From positions 1 through 6,636 of the forward strand of contig JARBUP010000157.1 in assembly GCA_029239575.1 (NCBI GenBank): a DNA stretch of 6,636 bases, written 5' to 3'. Of this stretch, positions 1 through 5,876 are shown one piece after another. The translations under genes were made by a program, and so were the position numbers. The first letter of the stretch is position 1. Each line of letters opens with the position of its first letter. The notes under the pieces are model-generated. The model had not been told where the DNA came from. It saw nothing but the letters and a program-made list of their open reading frames with translations, and did no database searches. Origin of the DNA: Bacillota bacterium (GTDB taxonomy: Bacteria; Bacillota; Clostridia; Tissierellales; Sedimentibacteraceae).

Positions 1-86
1 TCACGTAATAATTTTACACCTTTAAACGGCGTGCTTTCCTGCAGGCTGTTTGCTCTGTCATTCATAAAATAAACTTTTGATGGCAT
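1..86 (-). CDS. Probable DUF362 domain protein, N-terminus only (partial)
   Basis: Only the first 28 codons are inside the window and the gene continues past base 1. The protein starts MPSKVYFMNDRA. This resembles the beginning of DUF362 proteins, which typically open with M-x-x-K-V-Y-F-x-x-x-R before a domain that often carries two 4Fe-4S ferredoxin motifs. Those cysteines would lie outside the window, so the iron-sulfur assignment is inferred from the short N-terminal match. The start is the ATG at 86-84, preceded by AAAGGGG with a six-base gap, a good ribosome binding site. It lies 48 bases after the 112-residue gene with no terminator between them, so it is probably the third gene of the operon that begins with the CobW-like GTPase. 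A redox role in the same pathway is a guess from position. Confidence 0.6.
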   Translation of the reverse strand, partial: MPSKVYFMNDRANSLQESTPFKGVKLLR

Positions 87-134
87 ATTGTACCCCTTTC
101 TATTTATAAATTAATTTTGTAAAAACTAAAAACA

Positions 135-473
135 TTAAGTCATAACTGAAGCTTTTGTTGCAATAATCTTAGCTAAATTTTCTAATTTTAAAACTAATGC
201 AAAAGATTCATCAGATAATGTAACAGCATTATCTAATTTTTCCTTGAGGGCATTTGCAGCATCGAAACACCCCTGTGCCATATCAGTCCCTTCTTTAGAT
301 CTCAGCCATACCTTATTGCGGCACTTTTTAGCCCAAGAAAGGCTGTCTTCAACATCTTTTTTTAATGAAGCAAAAGCAGTTTCGGCATAATTTCCTTTCT
401 TTTCCTCTAAATTATCCCCCATAACTTTAATAATTTTGTAGGTTTCGTCAATTATTACTCTACCGTCATCCAT
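135..473 (-). CDS. Hypothetical 112-residue helical protein in the CobW operon
   Basis: I do not recognise this protein. It is 112 residues, starts MDDGRVIIDE and ends ATKASVMT. It has no signal peptide, membrane segment or cysteine cluster; the only cysteines are near residues 51 and 69. The amphipathic pattern (for example around residues 35-58 and 70-108) and the near absence of proline and scarcity of glycine suggest an all-alpha bundle. The ATG at 473 is preceded by AAGGAG with a nine-base gap. Only 19 bases separate it from the stop of the upstream GTPase gene, so the two are almost certainly co-transcribed. It may be a partner or substrate-binding subunit of the GTPase or of the downstream DUF362-like protein, but nothing in its own sequence shows that. 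The reading frame is intact, and operon position plus a good ribosome site make it a real gene. Confidence 0.8.
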   Translation of the reverse strand: MDDGRVIIDETYKIIKVMGDNLEEKKGNYAETAFASLKKDVEDSLSWAKKCRNKVWLRSKEGTDMAQGCFDAANALKEKLDNAVTLSDESFALVLKLENLAKIIATKASVMT

Positions 474-492
474 CTAAAATCACTCCTTTTAT

Positions 493-1563
493 TTATATTT
501 GACTTACGCCATTAGCAATGCAATTACGAAAAGATTCCTGATATTTTTGTTCATCAAGACCTTCACCTATTAATACAATAACACTTTTTCTTTCTTCACC
601 ACTTTCCCAAAGGCGATCTGCCTTAGAATGAAAAGTTTTTCTTACAGCCTGAAATTCATATCTGTAGTCTGAATTTGAAAAATTAAAAAATCCCTTACTG
701 CGCAGCAGCTTAACTCCGTCTGTAACAAAAAGATTTTGTATCCAATCGTTTACCTTTTCTTTATCCAATGGGTTTCTTTCATTAAGAACTACCGTTTTAA
801 TGTTATCATTCAAAAGCTTATCATCTCCTTTAGACACATTTTTGTTTAAATCGTATAATTGTTGCAGAAAATCAACATCCAATATATCTTTAAGTTCAGC
901 TTCACCATATTTTGTATAAAATATTTTTGCATAAGAATTTATTTTTTGAACTCTATTAGAGAGTTTTTTTAATTCTTCATTGCTGACAAGGTCTATTTTA
1001 TTAATCAATATCACGTCAGCTTGTGCAATTTGTTCAACAGCTACAGAATAATCATCTAAATTTAGTTGTCCGTATTCAGCATCTATTATTGTAATAAAAC
1101 TTGCAAGACGATATTTTGTTCGCATATTGCCTAAAAAGAACAACTGAACCAATTGCTCTGGCGAATCCAACCCACTTAATTCCATCAATAAATGGTCAAA
1201 TGAAGTTCCGTTAGTTTTATCATACAAATAATCTAAAAATCCATATAACATGATTTGTGGATCATGGTGCATGGATATTCCAGGAAATACATGAATATTT
1301 TTTTTATCTAAATTAATAAGCATGTCATCAATTGAAACAGAGCCATATTCTCGAACTAATACATCTATCCTATCAGTTTTTTTTGAAAGAATACTATTTA
1401 CAACTGATGTTTTACCTGCACCAAGAAATCCTCCTATGATTGTAACAGGAATTTTATGTGTTACATCATTACTTTTTTGCTTCACATGGTCACAATTCTT
1501 ATGGTTATGTTCACAATGCTTATGATTATGTGAATGATGATAATGTTCTAAATTATTGAGCAT
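493..1563 (-). CDS. CobW/COG0523 (G3E) family GTPase with His-rich N-terminal tail
   Basis: A 356-residue P-loop GTPase of the G3E class, a cytoplasmic family that includes metal chaperones and cofactor-insertion proteins (CobW, UreG, HypB, ZNG1 types). Visible motifs are a Walker A GGFLGAGKTS at residues 44-53, a REYG at 71-74 where family members usually have NEFG, a Walker B/switch ELSGLDSP at 128-135, EQIAQAD at 177-183 and the guanine-specificity NKID at 188-191. A CobW_C-like domain covers about 255-350 and includes LLRSKGFFNF and W319-ESGEERKS. Residues 7-36 hold ten histidines and two cysteines, a likely metal-binding tail. The CxCC motif normally found between Walker A and Walker B is absent; FPGISMHHD (93-101) occupies that place. 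The ATG at 1563 has AAGGAG eight bases upstream. It is the first gene after a -24/-12 promoter. Family certain; metal or cofactor unknown. Confidence 0.93.
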   Translation of the reverse strand: MLNNLEHYHHSHNHKHCEHNHKNCDHVKQKSNDVTHKIPVTIIGGFLGAGKTSVVNSILSKKTDRIDVLVREYGSVSIDDMLINLDKKNIHVFPGISMHHDPQIMLYGFLDYLYDKTNGTSFDHLLMELSGLDSPEQLVQLFFLGNMRTKYRLASFITIIDAEYGQLNLDDYSVAVEQIAQADVILINKIDLVSNEELKKLSNRVQKINSYAKIFYTKYGEAELKDILDVDFLQQLYDLNKNVSKGDDKLLNDNIKTVVLNERNPLDKEKVNDWIQNLFVTDGVKLLRSKGFFNFSNSDYRYEFQAVRKTFHSKADRLWESGEERKSVIVLIGEGLDEQKYQESFRNCIANGVSQI

Positions 1564-1624
1564 TGTATAGTCTCCTTGTATTGTCTCAAAGATGTTACAA
1601 ATTTTTTCCCTTTTATAAAATATG

Positions 1625-1642
1625 TATGCCTCTATATGCCTC
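1625..1642 (-). repeat. Ten-base-spaced direct repeat in the CobW operon leader
   Basis: On the minus strand GAGGCATA occurs twice exactly ten bases apart, just after a run GAAGGAGGAGG that looks like a strong Shine-Dalgarno sequence. No ATG, GTG or TTG follows at a usable distance, so it does not appear to start a leader peptide. It could be a small operator on one face of the helix or be fortuitous. Confidence 0.3.
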
Positions 1643-1678
1643 CTCCTTCTTTTGTTTATAATATCTTAATAATTTATT

Positions 1679-1696
1679 AAGCATTAATTGTGCCAA
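1679..1696 (-). promoter_or_regulatory. Sigma-54 (-24/-12) promoter of the CobW-like operon
   Basis: The minus strand reads TTGGCACAATTAATGCTT. The -24 element TTGGCAC is perfect, and the -12 element ATGCT differs from TTGCW at one base. The distance from the GG to the GC is exactly the required helical spacing (12 bases from the first G of GG to the G of GC). This predicts transcription from about base 1669 and a leader of about 105 bases. The neighbouring upstream gene encodes a GAFTGA-containing sigma-54 activator, which strongly supports the call. Confidence 0.85.
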
Positions 1697-1725
1697 TAAT
1701 AAAATAATATGATTAATTTATTATT
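1695..1725. repeat. 31-base imperfect palindrome abutting the -24 element
   Basis: AATAATAAA (1695-1703) is inverted as TTTATTATT (1717-1725), and four further pairs close toward the centre with one mismatch. It sits immediately upstream of the -24 element. It could be a protein site or a bendable tract, but it is pure A/T, so chance symmetry is quite possible. Confidence 0.35.
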
Positions 1726-1764
1726 TTTGATAAATCAGAAGTATTAAACTCATTGCAAACACAC

Positions 1765-1786
1765 AATTTTATAATTTAATAAAATT
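1765..1786. promoter_or_regulatory. Candidate upstream activator site (8-base dyad)
   Basis: AATTTTAT and its perfect inverse ATAAAATT are separated by six bases, centred about 107 bases upstream of the predicted sigma-54 transcription start. That is a usual distance for the enhancer of an AcoR/NtrC-type activator. A second perfect dyad (AATTAT-N5-ATAATT, 1856-1872) lies near -195. Both are A/T only, so the assignment is inference. Confidence 0.3.
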
Positions 1787-1810
1787 AATTTACCTTATAT
1801 TTTCTCAAAT

Positions 1811-1834
1811 TAAAAAAGAAGCCTTTCAGCTTCT
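1811..1834 (-). terminator. Rho-independent terminator of the activator gene
   Basis: On the minus strand AGAAGC-TGAAAG-GCTTCT forms a six-base-pair stem with a six-base loop, followed directly by a run of T ending in AA. It lies about 94 bases beyond the activator stop codon and upstream of the -24/-12 promoter, so it separates the two transcripts. Confidence 0.8.
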
Positions 1835-1927
1835 CCGTATGTACATTTATTGAACAATTATTTGTGATAATTATACCAAGCAATTAAACAAAGCAAATAT
1901 TCCCTTTTATATCATTGTTCATTTACT

Positions 1928-3910
1928 TTACACTTTTTCAAACTGTTCAATATCTTTACACTTTTTTAATTTCGGCATTTCTTTTATTTTTTTATATAAT
2001 GTTGTTCTGCTAATACCAAGTCTCTTAGCAGATTTAGTTAAATTGTAGTTTTCTTCTTTTAAAACAAACTCTATTGTCATTTCTTCACTTGTTTTTAAAA
2101 CATTTATTTGCTTTTCTTTATAGTTTATTTTATTTTCAACTTTTTCCTTCAAACTTTTATAACTATAAGAATTAATAATTTTAGACGGTAGATTTTTAAC
2201 TGTAAGCTTATTATCATCATTTAAAAGTACAGCTTTTTCGATTACATTTTTTAGTTCTCTAACATTTCCACGCCAATAATAATATGTTAAAGCTTCTAAG
2301 AATTCTTCATCTGCTTTCATGTCACTTATATTTGATTGTTTTAAAAAGTAATCAATGAATTTTTGGGCAAGAAGTGGAATATCATTTTTCCTCTCTCTTA
2401 GTGGTGGTAAATATATGCTTATAACATTAATGCGAAAATATAAGTCTTCACGAAAATTACCTTTTTCAGCTTCTACAAGCAAGTCATTTTTTGTAGCTGA
2501 AATAATTCTTACATCAATAGGAATTTCATCGATACCACCGATTCTATTTATTTTATTTTCTGACAGTGCTCTAAGCAATTTAACTTGAACATTTAGCGGC
2601 ATACTTTCAACTTCATCAAAAAAGATAGTTCCTTCAGAAGCTGCTTCTAACATTCCAATTTTAGTGCTTTTAGATGCACCTGTAAATGCTCCCGGTTCAT
2701 ATCCAAACAGTTCACTTTCAATAAGTTCAGAAGGAATTGCGCCACAATTAATAGCTATAAATGGCTTATCCTTTCTATAACTTTCATTATGTATGGATTG
2801 AGCAAACAATTCTTTACCAGTTCCACTTTCCCCATGAATTAAAACAGCAGAAGATGTTCGTGCTGCTCTTTTTGACATATTTACTACTTTTCTAATTTCA
2901 GAATTTTCTCCTACAATATCTTCAAAGTTATATACCGTACAGTTTCTTTTTAATTTTATCTTTAATAATTTATTTGTATCATCAAAACTAAATAGATAAC
3001 CTTTTTCTAACATACCACTTATTCTAATTTGTTTCATGGAAACTAAATAAGACTTTAACCTATTGTTTATATTTAATACAATTTCTTTACTATCAATATC
3101 TTCATTGTTTTTATAAGCATCTATTTGAAATAAAATTTTTTGAAAATTATAAAATACTAATTTCGAATCATTTGTATTATTTATTTCTAACATATTTAAA
3201 AATGTTCTATTATACCTAATATTATTACTGTCATCTATATAAACGATTGCAGATGAGTTGTATTCTATTATATTATTTAAAATAGCATTTGACTTTGAAA
3301 GTTCAGTTAACATATAATCAATTCTCATATTATTTTCGATTATTTGTGCAATACTTTTAACTAAACCTAATGTTTCTAAGGTATGAATTTTTGAAAAGCC
3401 ACCAATATTTATAACATAATCAACTTTTCCATCACTATTATGTATTGGAGCTGCTGAACAATTTGCTTCCGTAAAGCAAAAATGTTCCTCACATAACAAT
3501 TGAATCGCTATATCATGTTTTAATGCCAAACAAACTGCATTAGTTCCAAAAACATTTTCTGATAAATCTTTCGGAATATTTGTTTTTAATTCTTCTGCTA
3601 CAGCAATAATACAATTAAGCTTACAGTTTGAATCAAAAAGAAGAATGGACAATTTCATATCTCTTGCAATATCCATAAACATTCTTGATAAATTTTCATG
3701 AAAGTGCGAATCAACACAATGCACATAATTATACAATTCATTTTCTGATAGAATATTTTCTTCATTTAAATCATATGGATTAAGTTTAAAACTCAAACAC
3801 CGTTTCCATGAATCATATACAATAGGACGTACAATATTTTCATCAACTTTATTACCACTAATCATATTAGACCATTGGCTCCTAAGCGAAATATTCTTCA
3901 TATTATTCAT
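1928..3910 (-). CDS. Sigma-54-dependent transcriptional activator, AcoR-like (GAF-PAS-AAA+-HTH)
   Basis: A 660-residue enhancer-binding protein that would use ATP to open sigma-54 promoters. Residues 30-40 carry the DSWKRC motif usual before the sensory part of AcoR-like regulators. A GAF domain spans about 75-195 (FGTNAVCLAL, then CSAAPIHN at 151-158), and a PAS-like region about 205-310. The AAA+ domain has Walker A GESGTGKE (360-367), the sigma-54-contacting GAFTGA loop (407-412), Walker B TIFFDE (428-433), and LRERKNDIPLL and WRGNVREL further on. A Fis-type helix-turn-helix lies at about 620-645 (NLTKSAKRLGISRTTLYKKI). There is no receiver domain, so it likely senses a ligand rather than phosphorylation. 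The ATG at 3910 follows GGGGG by seven bases. The nearest target is the -24/-12 promoter downstream, which drives the CobW-like operon. Eight cysteines in the first 160 residues are notable. The inducer is unknown. Confidence 0.95.
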   Translation of the reverse strand: MNNMKNISLRSQWSNMISGNKVDENIVRPIVYDSWKRCLSFKLNPYDLNEENILSENELYNYVHCVDSHFHENLSRMFMDIARDMKLSILLFDSNCKLNCIIAVAEELKTNIPKDLSENVFGTNAVCLALKHDIAIQLLCEEHFCFTEANCSAAPIHNSDGKVDYVINIGGFSKIHTLETLGLVKSIAQIIENNMRIDYMLTELSKSNAILNNIIEYNSSAIVYIDDSNNIRYNRTFLNMLEINNTNDSKLVFYNFQKILFQIDAYKNNEDIDSKEIVLNINNRLKSYLVSMKQIRISGMLEKGYLFSFDDTNKLLKIKLKRNCTVYNFEDIVGENSEIRKVVNMSKRAARTSSAVLIHGESGTGKELFAQSIHNESYRKDKPFIAINCGAIPSELIESELFGYEPGAFTGASKSTKIGMLEAASEGTIFFDEVESMPLNVQVKLLRALSENKINRIGGIDEIPIDVRIISATKNDLLVEAEKGNFREDLYFRINVISIYLPPLRERKNDIPLLAQKFIDYFLKQSNISDMKADEEFLEALTYYYWRGNVRELKNVIEKAVLLNDDNKLTVKNLPSKIINSYSYKSLKEKVENKINYKEKQINVLKTSEEMTIEFVLKEENYNLTKSAKRLGISRTTLYKKIKEMPKLKKCKDIEQFEKV

Positions 3911-3942
3911 ATCATTTCCCCCATGAATTTTATATAATATTA

Positions 3943-3971
3943 ATAATACGATAAATTATTAGATTCTTCAA
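3943..3971 (-). promoter_or_regulatory. Sigma-A-type promoter of the activator gene
   Basis: On the minus strand TTGAAG (3971-3966) and TATTAT (3948-3943) are separated by exactly 17 bases. Four of six and five of six positions match TTGACA and TATAAT. The predicted start is near 3936, about 26 bases before the ATG, leaving room for the GGGGG ribosome site. The surrounding A/T richness lowers certainty. Confidence 0.55.
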
Positions 3972-4102
3972 TAAAACAAATATATTTAGACTACATCTGT
4001 TTAGCTTATCCGAAAAAAATGTCGTTTTATGAACATATGCTAAAATTTAATAATTTAATAATTTATAATATAATCTAAAATTTAGTTAGTTTATAATAAT
4101 AT

Positions 4103-4126
4103 TAAAAGCCCTCAAAATTGAGGGCT
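4103..4126 (-). terminator. Rho-independent terminator, GC-rich stem
   Basis: AGCCCTCA and TGAGGGCT form a perfect eight-base-pair stem with a four-base loop. On the minus strand it is followed by TTTTAAT. It is about 190 bases downstream of the DUF1456 stop codon and upstream of the activator promoter, so it probably ends the DUF1456 transcript. The T run is short. Confidence 0.7.
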
Positions 4127-4150
4127 CAGACTATTGACAAACCACTAAAG

Positions 4151-4222
4151 TGTCATTCTGAACTCAGTGAAGAATCTTTTAAACATTGAAATAATAAGAT
4201 CCTTCGCTCGCTCAGGATGACA
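4151..4222. repeat. Inverted repeat of dispersed palindromic type (TGTCATTCTGA...TCAGGATGACA)
   Basis: The left arm (4151-4178) begins TGTCATTCTGAACTCAGTGA and the right arm (4196-4222) ends CGCTCAGGATGACA. Inverted, the arms match along about 27 bases, with differences that are mostly transitions, enclosing a 17-base centre. Sequences of the kind TGTCATYCTGA..GCGAAG.ATCTT are familiar to me as intergenic repeats in many bacterial genomes, so this is probably one copy of a REP- or MITE-like family. There is no coding capacity. It lies between the DUF1456 gene and its likely terminator. Confidence 0.7.
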
Positions 4223-4318
4223 AAATTAAAAATAATACATTGTAATCAAGCTGAGGCCACAAAATTGAGGATTAAAGTTAATTCACAAATGCAAATAGAT
4301 ATAACTAAAAAAACTTTA

Positions 4319-4828
4319 TTATCCGCGTCTTTTAGATAATCCCTCTAAAAAATTTATAGCGTGTTTATCACTACATCTTTTATAATGTTTATGTCCTTCT
4401 TTCCTAAATATATCTGATAATTCACCTTTTGTTAATGGGTCACCCACTTCTTCTAAAATATCAAGCATATCTTGACTTGAAAGTGAAAGTGCTATTTTTA
4501 GTTTTTTTAACATAATGTTATTTATATTTTTATTCCCTTTTATTGAAAGTATTTCTGGTTGTCCTGTTTTTGTTTCTTTTTCCCCTCTTTTAAATGTAAT
4601 TAAACCATTTAAAAAGCATTCCAATGTAATATTCTTACATTTATTAATTTCTTCAATTTCATTAAGTTTGTCATTTTCATCAGAACTATTTCCTCTTGCA
4701 TCATCCAACAGTTTCTGAACTTCTTCTTCAGATATGTCAATATCACCAAATTTAAATATATCTACCATATCCTTGTTTTTTAAATCCAATGCATATTTTA
4801 TTTTATCTAATATATAATTATTATTCAT
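4319..4828 (-). CDS. DUF1456 family protein (YehS-like), two tandem repeats
   Basis: A 169-residue soluble protein matching the DUF1456/YehS family, small proteins of unknown biochemical function made of two copies of one helical module. Copy 1 (about residues 3-79) begins YILDKIKYALDLKNKDMVDIF and ends ECFLNGLITFKRG. Copy 2 (about 104-166) begins IMLKKLKIALSLSSQDMLDIL and ends AINFLEGLSKRRG. The two share the L-K-I-x-x-A-L-x-L...D-M-x-D-I pattern and the closing F-L-x-G-L. Length is typical and complete. The ATG at 4828 is preceded by AAGGAG with five bases between. A long A/T hairpin lies 32 bases upstream of the start, so it may or may not share a transcript with the small gene before it. 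No catalytic residues are evident and no DNA-binding role has been shown here. Confidence 0.88.
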   Translation of the reverse strand: MNNNYILDKIKYALDLKNKDMVDIFKFGDIDISEEEVQKLLDDARGNSSDENDKLNEIEEINKCKNITLECFLNGLITFKRGEKETKTGQPEILSIKGNKNINNIMLKKLKIALSLSSQDMLDILEEVGDPLTKGELSDIFRKEGHKHYKRCSDKHAINFLEGLSKRRG

Positions 4829-4859
4829 TTAATCTCCTTGAATTATTGTATTTATAAAT

Positions 4860-4902
4860 ATATAAAACATATACCTACATGTGTTAGATATATGTTTTAT
4901 AT
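4860..4902. repeat. 14-base-pair perfect A/T hairpin before the DUF1456 gene
   Basis: ATATAAAACATATA (4860-4873) is perfectly inverted at 4889-4902 around a 15-base loop. It lies just past the stop codons of the 52-residue gene and before the DUF1456 ribosome site. On the minus strand it is followed by ATTTATAAA rather than a clean T run, so it is a weak terminator candidate; an operator or an mRNA processing or stabilising stem are alternatives. Confidence 0.6.
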
Positions 4903-4917
4903 TTTAAGTGCTAATTA

Positions 4918-5076
4918 TTACCTGTCAAACGCTCCGCCACTTTTATTGTTTTTAATAGCTTTTCGTGACCCATTCATTTGTTTTGATTCTATGACCTTTT
5001 TATAACCTTGTTTAGCACTTGCTTGTTTTTTTTCTTCTATAATTTTCTTCATTTGTTCAATCATATTATTTTGCAT
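4918..5076 (-). CDS. Small basic hypothetical protein, 52 residues
   Basis: A short gene: MQNNMIEQMKKIIEEKKQAS at the start, ending KSGGAFDR before two consecutive TAA stops. The ATG at 5076 has AAGGA eight bases upstream. It is lysine-rich and basic. The first half is strongly helix-forming, and the second half contains N-G-S-R-K-A-I-K followed by a K-S-G-G-A-F-D-R tail. I recall short clostridial proteins with a similar SRKAIKN...GGxFD ending, but no function is known to me. It lies 51 bases after the HNH-like gene with no terminator between, so the two probably form an operon. The lack of cysteines or a hydrophobic stretch argues against a zinc ribbon or membrane peptide. Evidence for it being real is the ribosome site, clean spacing, double stop and non-random tail. 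Confidence 0.65.
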   Translation of the reverse strand: MQNNMIEQMKKIIEEKKQASAKQGYKKVIESKQMNGSRKAIKNNKSGGAFDR

Positions 5077-5127
5077 TTTTCTGTTCCTTGAAATTTCTAT
5101 TTTATTTCATAAATTTTTGGGTAATTT

Positions 5128-5820
5128 TTATTCCGCTTGTCTTGGCTTAAAGTTGCATTTACTTAGTTCTTTTTTTCTATTGTCTAAAGTATTATGAATT
5201 TTATCATCAATAACCATGTCTTCCTTATTTTTCATAATAAAATTATGCAAATAAATTCTTCCTTCTTCTGTATTTGCAACAGCATATGGTGATTTATTAT
5301 ATCTAAAATAACACCAAGTATATCCGCTATTTATTACTCTATCTAAATCATCTTTGTCTATATATGTTTTAGCTCTTTTAACTCCATTGTTATCTCTTAA
5401 TATAATAAAAACAGAATCATCATCTATATCTTCATATTCATTTTTCATATTTTGACTATACACTTTTAAGTTTGACCTACAATTATTTAATGGGTTTCCA
5501 TCAAGATGTAAAATAGGAGTTTTAGAATCTTTATCTAAAACAAAAGAATGTAGAGAAATTTTTTCCTTTAGTTTTTTCCCATCAACAACATTATAGCTAA
5601 TATTTTGTACTAAATAGTTACTATAGTCTTTGTTCCATTCGGGAGACCAAGTTCCTTTGTTCAATACTTTATCTAAATCCTCTTTATCTATTTGAGCATC
5701 GATAAATAAACCATCGCGTTTTTTCAATTTTAAAATAACTTTATCATCTTTTATTTCATATTCATTACTCATTATTTTCTTTTCCTCTTTTACTACATTT
5801 ATTGAATTTTCATTATTCAA
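5128..5820 (-). CDS. HNH-homing-endonuclease-like protein with two diverged modules
   Basis: A 230-residue protein with an internal duplication. Copy 1 (about residues 27-127) and copy 2 (about 136-224) align through V-x-I-x-L, I-D-K-[ED]-D-L-D-[KR]-V-[LI]-N-x-G, L-H-x-F and a final N-x-L-x-N segment. The layout (beta strands, IDKEDLDKV, an aromatic stretch, LH-x-F, then HxxxNxLxN) is that of AP2-like plus HNH_3-type phage and intron endonucleases. Copy 1 keeps H105 and N112/N113 (ILHLDGNPLNNCRSNL). In copy 2 the aligned histidine is D206 (IDDKIHNTLDNRKKEL), so that half looks catalytically dead. The start is TTG at 5820, eight bases after GAGGAG. An ATG at 5772 (residue 17), also behind a GAGG, is a serious alternative. 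It lies directly downstream of the palindromic array. DNA binding is likely; cleavage is uncertain. Confidence 0.7.
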   Translation of the reverse strand: MNNENSINVVKEEKKIMSNEYEIKDDKVILKLKKRDGLFIDAQIDKEDLDKVLNKGTWSPEWNKDYSNYLVQNISYNVVDGKKLKEKISLHSFVLDKDSKTPILHLDGNPLNNCRSNLKVYSQNMKNEYEDIDDDSVFIILRDNNGVKRAKTYIDKDDLDRVINSGYTWCYFRYNKSPYAVANTEEGRIYLHNFIMKNKEDMVIDDKIHNTLDNRKKELSKCNFKPRQAE

Positions 5821-5876
5821 ATTATAAACTCCTCATATTTCATTATTTTTAAAAACCACTTATTATAAAACATTAT

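Larger units (their letters stand above)
1564..1927. other. 364-base intergenic region: leader, sigma-54 promoter, dyads, terminator
   Basis: No gene is seen here. Reading on the minus strand it holds the terminator of the activator gene (1811-1834), several AT-rich dyads that could bind an activator (1856-1872, 1765-1786, 1695-1725), the -24/-12 promoter (1679-1696) and a leader of about 105 bases before the CobW-like gene. The octamer TGAACAAT at 1851-1858 recurs inverted as ATTGTTCA at 1914-1921. I see no recognisable riboswitch fold in the leader. Confidence 0.7.
3911..4318. other. 408-base intergenic region: promoter, terminator and inverted repeat
   Basis: No gene is supported. From left to right it holds the activator's ribosome site and promoter (3943-3971), an A/T tract with an 8-base tandem repeat (AATTTAAT, 2.75 copies, 4044-4065), a strong terminator hairpin (4107-4126) and a dispersed-type inverted repeat (4151-4222). 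The last 95 bases before the DUF1456 stop codon show nothing clear beyond a second AAAATTGAGG, echoing the terminator stem. Confidence 0.7.

Noticed and set aside
1322..1525. 67-codon plus-strand reading frame opposite the GTPase
   Set aside because: It lies wholly antisense to a clear P-loop GTPase, has no family motif and reads as the complement of the conserved Walker A region.
2355..2588. 77-codon plus-strand frame opposite the activator
   Set aside because: Antisense shadow of the AAA+ domain with no ribosome site or recognisable motif.
3860..3890. Possible second -24 element (TTGGCTCCTAAGCG, plus strand)
   Set aside because: It is inside the activator coding region, lacks the GC at correct spacing and points against the genes.
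4144..4190. Short minus-strand frame MFKRFFTEFRMTL in the inverted repeat
   Set aside because: Thirteen codons, no ribosome site and wholly within a repeat.
4515..4718. 67-codon hydrophobic plus-strand frame opposite the DUF1456 gene
   Set aside because: Its apparent hydrophobicity is the complement of Lys/Glu-rich codons; no independent support.
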